A DNA stretch of 64,000 bases from CAIKOD01 sp035543455 (GTDB lineage Archaea; Halobacteriota; Methanomicrobia; Methanomicrobiales; Methanospirillaceae), in contig DATKKE010000058.1 of assembly GCA_035543455.1 (NCBI GenBank), positions 4,163 through 68,162 on the forward strand, written 5' to 3'. Position 1 is the stretch's first letter. Each line of letters begins with the position of its first letter. The notes beneath the pieces were generated by a model. That model was not told the DNA's origin, searched no databases, and saw nothing but the letters and a program-made list of their open reading frames with translations. Below, piece by piece: positions 35,735 through 44,649 of the stretch. The position numbers and the translations under genes are program-made.

Positions 35735-36813
35735 AGAGACGTGTCCTGGTTGCCGGCTTCGCAACCCGGCATGTGGCTCAGTCGGCACACGATGCAGGCT
35801 ACGAGGTCTGTTGTGTTGACCATTTCTGTGACCAGGATCTCGTTGCCGTCACCGATGACTGCCGGATTTTTTCAGATCTCGGGACGCTGCCTGCAACAAT
35901 AATGGAGATGGCCGCATGCTACAGGTTCGACCTTTTTGTCCCCACGTCGGGAGCAGAATTAATACACGTACCAATTCCAAGATATGCACCGTCCCCGGAA
36001 ACCGCGGCGCCATTTATGGACAAAAGACAGACTGCCCGGTCTCTCTCCCGTCTCGGGGTCCCTGTTCCCGCAACACTCCCCGAAGGGACATTTCCCGCGA
36101 TGCTTAAACCGGCGGTCGGATCGGGGGGCTGGCGAAATTCCGTTGTCCGTACGAGGGACGAATGGATCGCCTGGAAGGAGACAATGGGAGATCCGCCTGC
36201 GATCTGGCAGGAGGTTGTCCAGGGCATCCCGGCGAGTGTCTGCTGTGTGAGTAACGGCATCGATGCGAGAGCGGTATCAGTAAACGAACAGATCCTGAGA
36301 GATGACGAGGAAGCCCGGTTTGGATTTTCAGGGTCGGTTACCCCGTTTATTCATCCTCTTGCCGGTGAAATGGTGAGAATCGCCGAGAAGATCGCATCCG
36401 AATCCGGATGTATCGGAACCCTGGGTGTGGATTTCGTCGTAGGAGAAAGGCCATATGTCATTGAAGTGAACCCGAGGTTCCAGGGGACTGTGGACACGGT
36501 GGAGATGGCGACGGGCGTAAACCTGTTCTCTCTCCATGTGATGGCATGCGAGGGGCGCCTGCCGGATAGTGATATCCAGCCCCGTCACTTTGCGGCCCGG
36601 AAAATCCTGTTCGCCGATGAGGATATGGTCATTGAAAAAGATTTGTTGCAATATTCTTCATTCATTTCTGATATCCCCTGGCCGGGGTCATCGTTCGGGA
36701 AAGGAGCCGCGGTCGTAAGCGTCTATGGATCGGGGCCCGATCGGATGACAGCTTTATCGGCGCTGGATAAACATATTAGCACCATTGCACAATATATAAA
36801 GGGGTCGTCGTGA
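35731..36813 (+). CDS. ATP-grasp carboligase-like enzyme (COG2232-like)
   Basis: 360 residues. An N-terminal Rossmann-like part (VLVAGFATRHVAQSAHDAG) precedes an ATP-grasp fold with MLKPAVGSGGW, IWQEVVQG, and the metal-binding VIEVNPRFQGT. Such enzymes join a carboxylate to an amine or thiol using ATP; the substrate cannot be told. ATG at 35731 overlaps the aTrm56 stop. It is followed by TFE with a one-base stop/start overlap. Confidence 0.82.
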   Translation: MKRRVLVAGFATRHVAQSAHDAGYEVCCVDHFCDQDLVAVTDDCRIFSDLGTLPATIMEMAACYRFDLFVPTSGAELIHVPIPRYAPSPETAAPFMDKRQTARSLSRLGVPVPATLPEGTFPAMLKPAVGSGGWRNSVVRTRDEWIAWKETMGDPPAIWQEVVQGIPASVCCVSNGIDARAVSVNEQILRDDEEARFGFSGSVTPFIHPLAGEMVRIAEKIASESGCIGTLGVDFVVGERPYVIEVNPRFQGTVDTVEMATGVNLFSLHVMACEGRLPDSDIQPRHFAARKILFADEDMVIEKDLLQYSSFISDIPWPGSSFGKGAAVVSVYGSGPDRMTALSALDKHISTIAQYIKGSS

Positions 36814-37325
36814 TGGAAGAATTATTGAATAACCAGGCAATCAGGGCCTATATCCTGCGGCTTATCGGTGAAGAAGGGCTGGCACTCCTCGAGAAATATC
36901 CACAAGACGGGGAATACAGTGACGAAGAGCTCGCTGCAAAAACGGGTATCAACCTGAATTCTGTCCGTCATACACTTTATACACTCTACGAAAAACGGCT
37001 TGCAGAATACCGCCGGATAAAAAATAACGAGACCGGATGGCTGACGTACCTCTGGCAGCTACGCCTTGATACCATTTACGATGCGATTAAAGAGGACCTC
37101 GAACGGGTGCTGGAAAAACTTGAGGCCAGGGAACGTTTTGAGGAAGAAAACGATTTTTACATCTGTAAACAGTGCGGGATTATCTGCACGTTCAACCAGG
37201 CAATGGATTTCAATTTCATCTGCCAGGACTGCAACCAGCAGATGGACCATTTTGATAACGAGATACTGCTCAGGGCACTAAAACGCCGGATTGATACGAT
37301 CAGGCAGACTCTCGGGTATGCGTGA
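36813..37325 (+). CDS. tfe: transcription factor E, alpha subunit (TFE)
   Basis: Helps open promoters and stabilises the archaeal RNA polymerase initiation complex. Extended winged helix (about 1-95, with GEYSDEELAAKTGINLNSVRH), a coiled linker, and a zinc ribbon CKQCGIIC...CQDC (about 123-147). 170 residues, normal. Start and upstream stop share TGATG. Confidence 0.95.
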   Translation: MEELLNNQAIRAYILRLIGEEGLALLEKYPQDGEYSDEELAAKTGINLNSVRHTLYTLYEKRLAEYRRIKNNETGWLTYLWQLRLDTIYDAIKEDLERVLEKLEARERFEEENDFYICKQCGIICTFNQAMDFNFICQDCNQQMDHFDNEILLRALKRRIDTIRQTLGYA

Positions 37326-37815
37326 ACCTGGCGGTGCATACCGGGATCTCCTTACCGCTGCAGGATGCGGCAGGAAGGTCATCGTCCACTGCACAACTGT
37401 CTCTGCGGTTGCCATGCGGTATGTCAACCCCGTGTCCGGTGCCGATCATGATGTTGTCCTTGCGGGATCGATGCTCCACGATATCGGGCGTTCAAAGACC
37501 CACGGAATCGGCCATGCCCAGGCGGGGGCGGAAATTTGCAGGAATCTCGGACTGCCCGAAGAAGTGGCGAGGATTGTGGAACGTCATACCGGGGCGGGAC
37601 TGACTGCCGACGAATGCAGCCTGCTTGGACTGCTGCCCATAGATTGCCTACCGGAAACCCTCGAGGAAAAGATCGTGGCGAACGCGGACAACCTCGTCGG
37701 AGGCGGGCACGAAATATCGATCGAAAAGGACCTGATGGAGGCTTTCGCCCTGAAAAGAAAGATCAGGAGACGGATATACCGTCTCTGGCTCGAGATGGAA
37801 CTGTTCAGGCGCTGA
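37318..37815 (+). CDS. HD-domain phosphohydrolase (TIGR00295-like)
   Basis: 165 residues with metal-binding His/Asp positions in VIVHCTTVSAVA, MLHDIGRSKTHGIGHAQAG (HD core) and ERHTGAG, then NADNLVGG. HD proteins of this archaeal family are uncharacterised; nucleotides are likely substrates. Overlaps the TFE stop by eight bases and ends the operon. Confidence 0.85.
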   Translation: MREPGGAYRDLLTAAGCGRKVIVHCTTVSAVAMRYVNPVSGADHDVVLAGSMLHDIGRSKTHGIGHAQAGAEICRNLGLPEEVARIVERHTGAGLTADECSLLGLLPIDCLPETLEEKIVANADNLVGGGHEISIEKDLMEAFALKRKIRRRIYRLWLEMELFRR

Positions 37816-37869
37816 TTTTCACCAGGCCGGGGGTGGATATAAAAACCTTACGAAACGTTTCGGAATTGC

Positions 37870-38721
37870 CTATTTTCTCGAGAACGTCGTTTTCAGGTCA
37901 AGAACTGTCGATCGGTCCCGGTAATATCTGAATACACCTTCACCCCACGCAATAGCCTGGGGATCATAGCTCGAGAGATCTGTTGAGCTATCGTAGATCG
38001 GATTGTCATTTCTGTATAGTCCCAGCGAAAGTTGCTTGTCGGTGACAGTAACACCAATCTTGAGTTCCCCTTTTATTACATATACTTTGAAATTCTCAAA
38101 ATTGGCAATCTGCGCGACCTGAGTGAAATAGGGTTCCCGGCAAAGCATTGCCGCGACGTCATCGTTTACCACGAGTTCGACCGGGACTCCCTCAAATATC
38201 CGCAGAGCAACGTTTTCGGCGACTCCGGGACTCATAATTGATGAGATGCCATGAATATACGTTCCTTCCCTGACGATTTTGAGGAAGTGGGAGTAAACAT
38301 GCAGGACTTCGACCTGTGTGTCCAGCTCCACTTCAGAATCCTGGAGTTCTCCGACTCTTGCAAGGAATTCCATCGGGATTCCTGAAAGATCGTGGGTCGT
38401 CCAAAATACATGGTGCCTATCGATTCCTGCCATGAGATTCACGAAACCGGCCACGCTATCAGCCACAATTTTTCCAAGCGGGGTAAGGACATATTCATAA
38501 TTTTTTGACTGGAGAAGCATCTGTTTTTCAAGACTCCTGATTTTGGGAATCAGTGCCTGTGACGTACTGCCCGTGATTTCACGGAGTCTGGACAGGGACG
38601 GATGCTCCGTCAGAAGAGTGAGCAAAATCTGAATCTTCAGACGGGAACTATAGATAGAGTGAATTAATTTCTGATGCTCCTCATATGCCTCCAGGGATGT
38701 AAACGCCATACTAAATGACAT
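37870..38721 (-). CDS. FilR1-type methanogen transcription regulator (HTH + DUF1724)
   Basis: 283 residues. N-terminal winged helix (about 20-95; SRLKIQILLTLL, LREITGSTSQALIPKIRSLE) and a C-terminal FilR1/DUF1724 sensor domain (about 125-265; YIHGISSIMSPG, PVELVVNDDVAAML, GVTVTDKQLSLGLY). This regulator family (COG4742) is largely confined to methanogens and relatives. Convergent with the HD gene operon. Confidence 0.9.
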   Translation of the reverse strand: MSFSMAFTSLEAYEEHQKLIHSIYSSRLKIQILLTLLTEHPSLSRLREITGSTSQALIPKIRSLEKQMLLQSKNYEYVLTPLGKIVADSVAGFVNLMAGIDRHHVFWTTHDLSGIPMEFLARVGELQDSEVELDTQVEVLHVYSHFLKIVREGTYIHGISSIMSPGVAENVALRIFEGVPVELVVNDDVAAMLCREPYFTQVAQIANFENFKVYVIKGELKIGVTVTDKQLSLGLYRNDNPIYDSSTDLSSYDPQAIAWGEGVFRYYRDRSTVLDLKTTFSRK

Positions 38722-38778
38722 TAATAGGTTTGCAGGTGTAAAATGCTATTGCTTTTTTAAAACGAAAGAGGATGATTA

Positions 38779-39723
38779 CTAGTAACCATACATGCCTGAT
38801 GCAATCAGGATAAATGTCACTATTCCCAGTATAATAAAAACACAGTCTCCAAGAATATCGCAGATAATATTTTTATTAACCAGCCTTTCCATAGAGAGGA
38901 TGCAAAACAGCATATAAAAAATCCCGAGGCATAGAAGCAAAACGCTCCCGGGTGAGTAGTGACCCACCCCTGAAATAAAAATTATTCCGAACGTAACGGA
39001 CGCCATAAGGGAAAGAAGCACGGTAGTCTTTGGAATTCCAATCAGGACAGGAACTGTTGTAATTCCCGATGCGATGTCCCCCTCAAGGTCACGGATATCG
39101 GGCAGTACTGATCCGATAAAAACACAGCTGAAAAAAAATACCCCGGTTATAAGAGTCCCCATGGTTGGAACTAATGAACTGAACGATACGGGGAGAAGTG
39201 TGATTGTGGCGGCCCATGCTCCCGCAACCAGAATATTTTTTATTACCGGAATTTCTTTTAACCTGCGGTAACCGCATCGTGCCGGTAAAATAGGCTCACT
39301 ATAAAATATCCCGCTAATCAAAGGAATACACGTCACCAACACTGCAATAACCCCATATAATCCGCTGATTAACAGGGCTGCGGCATAGGCAAGAAGTGCC
39401 CCGTAAAAAAGATATTTTTCAAATTTTTTTGTAAATAAATACCGTTTTTTGTGATTAATCTCATCTTCCTGCTCGTCAGTTTTCCTGTTGAGGTTATATA
39501 CGGAGAATGAAACCAGGGTCATGATTACTCCCAGTGCAGGGAACCAGGGCACACCCTCGATATAGCAGGATGCATAAATCCCAAATCCCCCGGTGAAGGC
39601 AAGGATCAATGAACTGAAGGCAACAATATCGACAAGCGAATGTAATTTTTCCAAAATGCGGTCCTTTACGCCGATTTCATGGAATGGAAAAATTCCGATC
39701 TTTTCTTCAAATGAATATGCCAT
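38779..39723 (-). CDS. UbiA-family prenyltransferase
   Basis: 314 residues, about eight to nine membrane segments. The first acidic motif is present as YNLNRKTDEQED and the second as DIRDLEGD, which bind Mg-pyrophosphate. The acceptor is unknown: quinone-like, heme-like and lipid substrates are all possible. ATG at 39723 is preferred over in-frame starts further upstream, because it puts the protein start just before the polar N-terminal stretch. Confidence 0.85.
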   Translation of the reverse strand: MAYSFEEKIGIFPFHEIGVKDRILEKLHSLVDIVAFSSLILAFTGGFGIYASCYIEGVPWFPALGVIMTLVSFSVYNLNRKTDEQEDEINHKKRYLFTKKFEKYLFYGALLAYAAALLISGLYGVIAVLVTCIPLISGIFYSEPILPARCGYRRLKEIPVIKNILVAGAWAATITLLPVSFSSLVPTMGTLITGVFFFSCVFIGSVLPDIRDLEGDIASGITTVPVLIGIPKTTVLLSLMASVTFGIIFISGVGHYSPGSVLLLCLGIFYMLFCILSMERLVNKNIICDILGDCVFIILGIVTFILIASGMYGY

Positions 39724-40038
39724 GAAGAAAATTAAGCTCTGTCCCGGATAACATTCGTTATGCCGATGAAAATTCACCGCACAAGCTAATGTTAATCGTT
39801 GCGATTAATCTGCATGCCCGTGATAAATAAATCACTACCTGTGCAATCTTCCACCCGGATACTACAGCTAGGGGGAGAATAGTAAGGTGGTATCCCGGGG
39901 GCGGCGAGACACATTGGAGTCGCCGTAGATGATCATAAATCTTTCCCTGGCACGAATCATTTCCCGGAATAAAGGCCGTACAACGATGAGAGTCCAGGAT
40001 ACCCGGTACGGGACGGACCGGGCGGCGGAGGTGGCAAT
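39724..40038. other. divergent intergenic region
   Basis: 315 bases between the UbiA gene and the receiver-PAS gene. It holds the 7-base inverted repeat TTAATCG-TTG-CGATTAA (39792-39808), a GC hairpin CGGCGA...TCGCCG (about 39902-39928) and GGAGGTG just before the ATG at 40039. No gene is seen. Confidence 0.5.
39792..39808. promoter_or_regulatory. perfect inverted repeat, possible operator
   Basis: TTAATCG and CGATTAA are exact reverse complements around TTG, about 70 bases upstream of the UbiA start. The dyad could bind a dimeric HTH protein; the neighbouring FilR1 regulator is one candidate. Confidence 0.35.
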
Positions 40039-41058
40039 ATGGCTGAAATCAAAATTCTCCTGGTAGAAAACGAGTCTGTTTGCGGGACCGGCACCCGGGC
40101 ACGGCTCAGTGCAATGGGCTATGACGTACCGATGGTGGTCGATAACCCCGAAGATGCGGCTAAAATTATCCGCCGGATTCACCCGGATCTTATCATTATC
40201 GATCTGACGAACATGGACGATGCAGAAGGAATACGAGGAACTGAGTATCTCAGGCAGCGCTTTGCCATACCTATCATTATCATAACCTCCTACGAATGCA
40301 CCGATACGTTTAATAATGCGATTTACACCGGTATCTTCGGGCACCTGACGAAACCGCTTTCGGACGAGAAGATCCGGACATCGATATCGATGACCCTTTA
40401 CAAGCACACCATGGAGACGATGATGAGAAAATTTGAAGACCGGTATCATACCATTGCAGAACTCTCGGACGACCTGATCTTCATCGTGAACCGGGAACGC
40501 CTGCTTGAATATGCAAACAGTGCCGTACTCAGGCATTTTAGCGAAAATCCCGATACGGTACTTGGGAAACCCTATCTTAAGGTATTATCTGCCGAATTTG
40601 TTGAAAACCTTGATGATTTTATCTCCCGCGTAATCTGGTGGGGGGAAAAGATCCGGCGCCAGGACCGGGTAAAAAGCCATCAGGGAACTATCTGGTACGA
40701 TTCCAGTCTAATTCCCTTAAAAGACCTCGACGGCAATGTTAATGCGGTGATTGTTGTCTGCCGGGATATCACCGACCGTGTGCGCCTTGAGGAACAGCTA
40801 AGGGAGGAGGGGATCAGACAGATCGAAAAGAACAACGAACAGTTTCATATTCTCAACGACCAGATCAGGAACCCCCTCCAGGTCATAACATCCCTGATGG
40901 AATCCTGTGGCGGAACGTACAGCGCGAAGGTGCTCGAGCAGGTGGCCCTCATCGATTCCCTGGTGAGCCGCCTGGATGAAGGATGGCTTGAATCGGAAAA
41001 AGTCCGGAGGTTCCTCATCGAACATTACCAGCATGGACAGGCGGAGCCCATGATTTAA
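40039..41058 (+). CDS. response-regulator receiver with PAS domain and degenerate kinase helix
   Basis: Receiver domain (about 1-120) with Glu10/Glu12, phospho-acceptor Asp55 (IIIDLTN) and the TKP lysine near 111; PAS domain about 145-265 ending VVCRDITDR. After it a dimerisation helix LNDQIRNPLQVI resembles a histidine-kinase box but has no His, and no ATPase domain follows. 339 residues. It probably passes or integrates signals without its own kinase activity. Paired with the next receiver gene. Confidence 0.85.
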   Translation: MAEIKILLVENESVCGTGTRARLSAMGYDVPMVVDNPEDAAKIIRRIHPDLIIIDLTNMDDAEGIRGTEYLRQRFAIPIIIITSYECTDTFNNAIYTGIFGHLTKPLSDEKIRTSISMTLYKHTMETMMRKFEDRYHTIAELSDDLIFIVNRERLLEYANSAVLRHFSENPDTVLGKPYLKVLSAEFVENLDDFISRVIWWGEKIRRQDRVKSHQGTIWYDSSLIPLKDLDGNVNAVIVVCRDITDRVRLEEQLREEGIRQIEKNNEQFHILNDQIRNPLQVITSLMESCGGTYSAKVLEQVALIDSLVSRLDEGWLESEKVRRFLIEHYQHGQAEPMI

Positions 41059-41085
41059 ACGGGTCCGATCCATTGAAGAGGCATT

Positions 41086-41472
41086 ATGACCACCACGATC
41101 TGTCTTGTCGATGATAATACAGATATACTCGGGATATTTGCAATTTTCTTCGGTAAGAAGGGTTACAATGTCATCGAGACGACGAGCGGTCAGGAATGTA
41201 TCGATCTCATCCATTTGAAGCCCCCGGATATTATCCTCCTCGATGTTATGATGGAACCGATGGATGGCTGGATGACCCTCGTGCAGATAAAAAACAACCC
41301 TTCAACAAGGCATATCCCGGTGATAATGGTCTCAGGAAAAAACCCGACAACGGAAGAGCTGAAGATATATGGGAATTTGTTCGTCCAGTATCTCATGAAA
41401 CCAATAAGTTTTCCCCAGCTGTACGAAGCCGTCGCTGGTGTGCTTGAGAGGCGCGCTTCGGTTAAGATCTAA
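41086..41472 (+). CDS. single-domain response regulator
   Basis: 128-residue receiver with acidic pocket Asp9/Asp10, phospho-acceptor Asp53 (IILLDVMMEPMDGW) and a late lysine in YLMKPISF. No output domain, so it acts through partners. It lies 27 bases after the receiver-PAS gene and probably shares its transcript. Confidence 0.92.
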   Translation: MTTTICLVDDNTDILGIFAIFFGKKGYNVIETTSGQECIDLIHLKPPDIILLDVMMEPMDGWMTLVQIKNNPSTRHIPVIMVSGKNPTTEELKIYGNLFVQYLMKPISFPQLYEAVAGVLERRASVKI

Positions 41473-41818
41473 AGGGACTTGTTCGTTTGCAGGGAACCGG
41501 AGTTGAGGTATTTTCTTCACTCTTAAAGTTCTGCAGGTGAAGGCATCCTGACTGATGGCCCATAGGGAGACATACCAGGAGAAGAAAAATGGGATTGAAT
41601 TGCGTGATTATCGATAGGTCCGGGATGTCCGGGAAACATGGAAAAACAATACGATGACGTACCAATCCAGAACTGTCACCCCATCTATGTCCAGGGCCGG
41701 ATGGGTGAGAAACTTCTCGCGCCAGAATAATAAACCCAGGAGAATAATATATACAGGATAAACGAAAAGCACGAAGATTTTTTTGGTATCTTCAGTGCCG
41801 CAACCATCAGGTGATAAC
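41473..41818. other. intergenic region with doubtful minus-strand frame
   Basis: 346 bases. A minus-strand frame at 41608-41829 has one hydrophobic stretch (FVLFVYPVYIILLGLLF) but no RBS or known family and would overlap the start of the MBL gene. GGTGAT four bases before the ATG at 41819 is the MBL gene RBS. Confidence 0.35.
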
Positions 41819-42451
41819 ATGGAGATCATGCCGGGTATACATCAGATCGACGGGATCATTGGGAACAGCTATGCTATAAACGGGAAAAAAATTGTCCTGA
41901 TCGATACGGGACTTCCCGATAACAGCAGGAAAATCATCAACTACATCAGGGTCACGCTGAAGAGGAACCCGAACGAGGTCTCCACCATCATCCTTACTCA
42001 TTATCATCCCGACCATTCGGGTAACGTCTATGAGTTGAAAAACCTGACCGGGGCACAGGTCGCGATCCATTGCGATGATGCGGGGTTTCTGTCGGGAAAA
42101 AAGGATTGGCCCATGGGCATGAAGATCAAGACGCTGGTACCGGATGTGCTGTTAAAGGACGGAGATAAAATTGCAGGTCTGACCTGTGTTCACTGCCCCG
42201 GTCATACGCCGGGGAGCATTGCGCTCTACGACCCGAACAGGAAACTCCTCTTTATCGGGGACACGCTGCGTTTCTCTGACGGAGTAATCCACGCCCCGCC
42301 GGAAGAATTTACAACGGACATGGACAAGGTGAAGGAATCGGTGGGTAAAATTCTTCTTCTCGAGTTTGATACGATGCTCTCCGGCCATGGCGAACCCCTT
42401 ATGCCGGGAGCACGAACCGATGTCGGGGAATTCTTACAGAACTGGAAATAA
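41819..42451 (+). CDS. metallo-beta-lactamase-fold hydrolase
   Basis: 210 residues. The zinc motif HxHxDH is exact at 61-66 (THYHPDHSG); a third ligand is in CPGHTPGS and a fourth Asp in FIGDTLRF. Similar to glyoxalase-II-type or broad MBL hydrolases; substrate unknown. The ATG at 41819 with GGTGAT before it is preferred to the upstream in-frame start at 41783. Confidence 0.88.
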   Translation: MEIMPGIHQIDGIIGNSYAINGKKIVLIDTGLPDNSRKIINYIRVTLKRNPNEVSTIILTHYHPDHSGNVYELKNLTGAQVAIHCDDAGFLSGKKDWPMGMKIKTLVPDVLLKDGDKIAGLTCVHCPGHTPGSIALYDPNRKLLFIGDTLRFSDGVIHAPPEEFTTDMDKVKESVGKILLLEFDTMLSGHGEPLMPGARTDVGEFLQNWK

Positions 42452-42625
42452 TACCATGTTAACCGGGTAACTGCGGAAGAAACCCGGTCCAATTTTCCAG
42501 GTGTTTTTGGTAAACAGCATGTATTGATATAATAATTATCCCAAAGTTTCCGGAAAAAATCCTCATCAAAATACGATTGATGCTTCTGAATCAGGCAGGT
42601 TCTGAAGTTTTTAACCGGCGTATTT

Positions 42626-43126
42626 TCAGATAATTACCTTCCTCACCTGGGGAAGCAACCGTATCTCCTCGACGACCCCGGGAGGAAGCAGGTCTTCGAT
42701 GATAATGACAAGTTTCGGTTCCTCAGAAAGCTGGGGGTCGGTAACGAATATCTGCCGGATAGAAAGATTATGAGCCGACAGTACCCGGACTGCAGCACCG
42801 ATAATCCCCCGTTCTGAAGCATTTCTCGGAAGGACCGTGATAACGGACAGGCCGAGGGATTCAGCAGCCATTGAAAGATCGGGCGTGGCTCTCATCTGGA
42901 GAAAAATATCCCGAAGAACAGGAATAGTGAGGATCCTGTGCGCAGTGGCATCGACGACCCTGCGGTCAGACCCGATCACTTTTGCAACCTGAGTCGCGGG
43001 GATCTCAATGCTATTGCAGATCACCCTGCCCTCCTTATTGACCCCGAAGCCGTTCTCGAGAAGAAAACGGACCACCTTACTCTGGGCCGGGGAGTCAGCA
43101 AATTCATGGATTATATCTGACCACAT
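42626..43126 (-). CDS. ACT-domain regulator (COG2061-like)
   Basis: 166 residues. The N-terminal half holds a small HTH-like region (EIPATQVAKVIGSDRRVVDATAHRI, partial), the C-terminal half an ACT domain (VLPRNASERGIIGAAVRVLSAHNLSIRQIF, partial). Proteins of this type have been predicted to regulate homoserine dehydrogenase allosterically, but no such gene is next to it here. Confidence 0.8.
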   Translation of the reverse strand: MWSDIIHEFADSPAQSKVVRFLLENGFGVNKEGRVICNSIEIPATQVAKVIGSDRRVVDATAHRILTIPVLRDIFLQMRATPDLSMAAESLGLSVITVLPRNASERGIIGAAVRVLSAHNLSIRQIFVTDPQLSEEPKLVIIIEDLLPPGVVEEIRLLPQVRKVII

Positions 43127-43344
43127 AGGATGAGATCGGGCGTCAGTGATAATAAATATACATTACATGACTATGTCCGGAACGATCCCGCAATACAACA
43201 TCTGCAGGATTGTCCGGCGGATCCGGGTCCTGACATACAGTGAATAAAAGATGGATACATTATTTTAGATGTACATCCTCATTGTTATGGCACGAGAGCG
43301 AGGAGAGCCGGACCCGTGTCAACAGGACAATTGAGGGACGGTTA

Positions 43345-43362
43345 CAGGCCAAAAAATATCCC
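43345..43362 (+). promoter_or_regulatory. TATA-like box upstream of tRNA-Leu
   Basis: CCAAAAAATATCCC is centred about 30 bases before the tRNA 5' end, the expected distance for an archaeal promoter with little or no leader. Confidence 0.5.
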
Positions 43363-43385
43363 GCCCGGGTGCAAAAAATTGTATT

Positions 43386-43470
43386 GCGAGGGTAGCCAAG
43401 CTCGGTCAACGGCGCTAGGTTGAGGGCCTAGTCTCGAAGGGGTTCACGCGTTCAAATCGCGCCCCTCGCA
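43386..43470 (+). tRNA. tRNA-Leu (GAG anticodon)
   Basis: Acceptor GCGAGGG pairs with CCCTCGC, discriminator A at 43470. Anticodon stem CTAGG/CCTAG closes loop TTGAGGG with anticodon GAG. The long variable arm (TCTCGAAGGGGTTCA region) is as expected for a class II tRNA. 85 bases, no intron, CCA not encoded. Confidence 0.95.
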
Positions 43471-43973
43471 TGATTTTTCCTGCAGGAGTGTGCATCGGGA
43501 ATTTTTTCTGTTTATCGCACCGGAAATCTTCAAAGAATTTTTCCCTCCCTACAAAATAGCACTCGCACCCTATCGATATTCAATGACGCCCTCGGGGCTT
43601 TGCCCCGCCGCTGTGGTAACCCCGGTCGGGATAGAACCGAATCCAAGTCTGTTTGAAATCAAAATAATTGCATTAACTATACGTCAGGGGTGGACTTTAC
43701 CCTATCCCCAAAAATATTTAATTGCTTCTTTTTCGCTTTAGATCAATTTTTTTGGGTCCTTGGCAGGAACGATGAAAGAACATGATTGAGGGAGTATAGA
43801 GGGTTTGATCTTTAATTTCCGGATCTTACCTACATCCCTTTTTGTAAATGATTACCGTCTCTGCATGGCATAGCTGACGAGCATGCCTGATTTGCAAATA
43901 TTGATAATTTGATGGAGATATGTCGGATTGAACACAGGAAGATTCTGAACGTTCCTGTGAAGGGGGTTCTTAC
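43471..43973. other. intergenic region with dispersed repeat copy B
   Basis: 503 bases with no supported gene. The repeat core lies at 43588-43634, and an AT-rich part follows (43640-43760). A second short motif shared with the 60.5-kb gap (AGGGGTGGACTTTACCC) is at 43685-43704. Confidence 0.6.
43588..43634 (-). repeat. dispersed intergenic repeat, copy B (core only)
   Basis: On the minus strand CTATCCCGACCGGGGTTACC, then ACAGCGGCGGGGCAAAGCCC and CGAGGGC match the right-hand part of copies A, C and D. The hairpin CGGGGC-AAA-GCCCCG keeps the stem of copy A with a different loop. The left part is not clearly conserved. Confidence 0.75.
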
Positions 43974-44441
43974 ATGATGCCAGTGAATGGAAAAAACGTA
44001 TCAATCGAAGCACAAATTCTCTACAGGAAAGCAAAGGAGTTATCGGGGCAGGGGAAATACGAGACTGCCCTGAGATTCCTGAAGGGGGTAGTTACGGTTG
44101 CACCGGGATTCTCGAAGGCATTCAATGAAATGGGTAATTGCCTTTCACGCTTAGGCAGGTATGAGGAAGCGGTAATGAAGTATGAGAAAGCCCTGAGAAT
44201 TGAGCCTTCCTGCCGTGAAGCACATGAAAATTTAGCCATGGTCCAGGCAAAACTCATCCAGACAGGACATGAGGGGGGTCAGACACACCATACGCCGGAA
44301 ACTATCAGTAATATTCAGAAATCCCTGTTTTCATTACCGGAATTCAGTGATCCCGAAGCTTACCGCAGAATTGTCATCTTTGCCACCACGTCTCCCGCTG
44401 CCCGACCAGGTGTGAACCAGGTTCACATTTGTCACGTATGA
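43974..44441 (+). CDS. TPR-repeat protein
   Basis: 155 residues. Two tetratricopeptide repeats are clear: about 13-46 (LYRKAKELSGQGKYETALRF) and 47-82 (MGNCLSRLGRYEEAVMKYEK), with a partial third after 82. The C-terminal 60 residues show no family. TPR proteins are scaffolds; partner unknown. GGGGG lies seven bases before the ATG pair at 43974/43977. Confidence 0.75.
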   Translation: MMPVNGKNVSIEAQILYRKAKELSGQGKYETALRFLKGVVTVAPGFSKAFNEMGNCLSRLGRYEEAVMKYEKALRIEPSCREAHENLAMVQAKLIQTGHEGGQTHHTPETISNIQKSLFSLPEFSDPEAYRRIVIFATTSPAARPGVNQVHICHV

Positions 44442-44649
44442 ATAATTGGCAAGAATGCCCTTTACGTCCCTTTCAGTCAGTTTAATTCTCCTCATCCTGT
44501 CGGGAATAATAAGAATCATCTCGTACAATGACAATCGATGGGCCACATACCAAAGTGTTAACAATAGATCCTGATATTTCGTAAGACTTCGGTAAAAGGT
44601 CCATAAAACATTATACCCCCGTCTGTCAATCATACGTATTGGCGTTACC

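Noticed and set aside
39868..40536. Minus-strand frame of 222 codons opposite the receiver-PAS gene
   Set aside because: The plus-strand frame encodes clear receiver and PAS motifs; the minus frame has none and is a shadow.
41608..41829. Minus-strand frame with one hydrophobic stretch
   Set aside because: No RBS or family, and it overlaps the start of the MBL hydrolase; kept only as a note in the intergenic entry.
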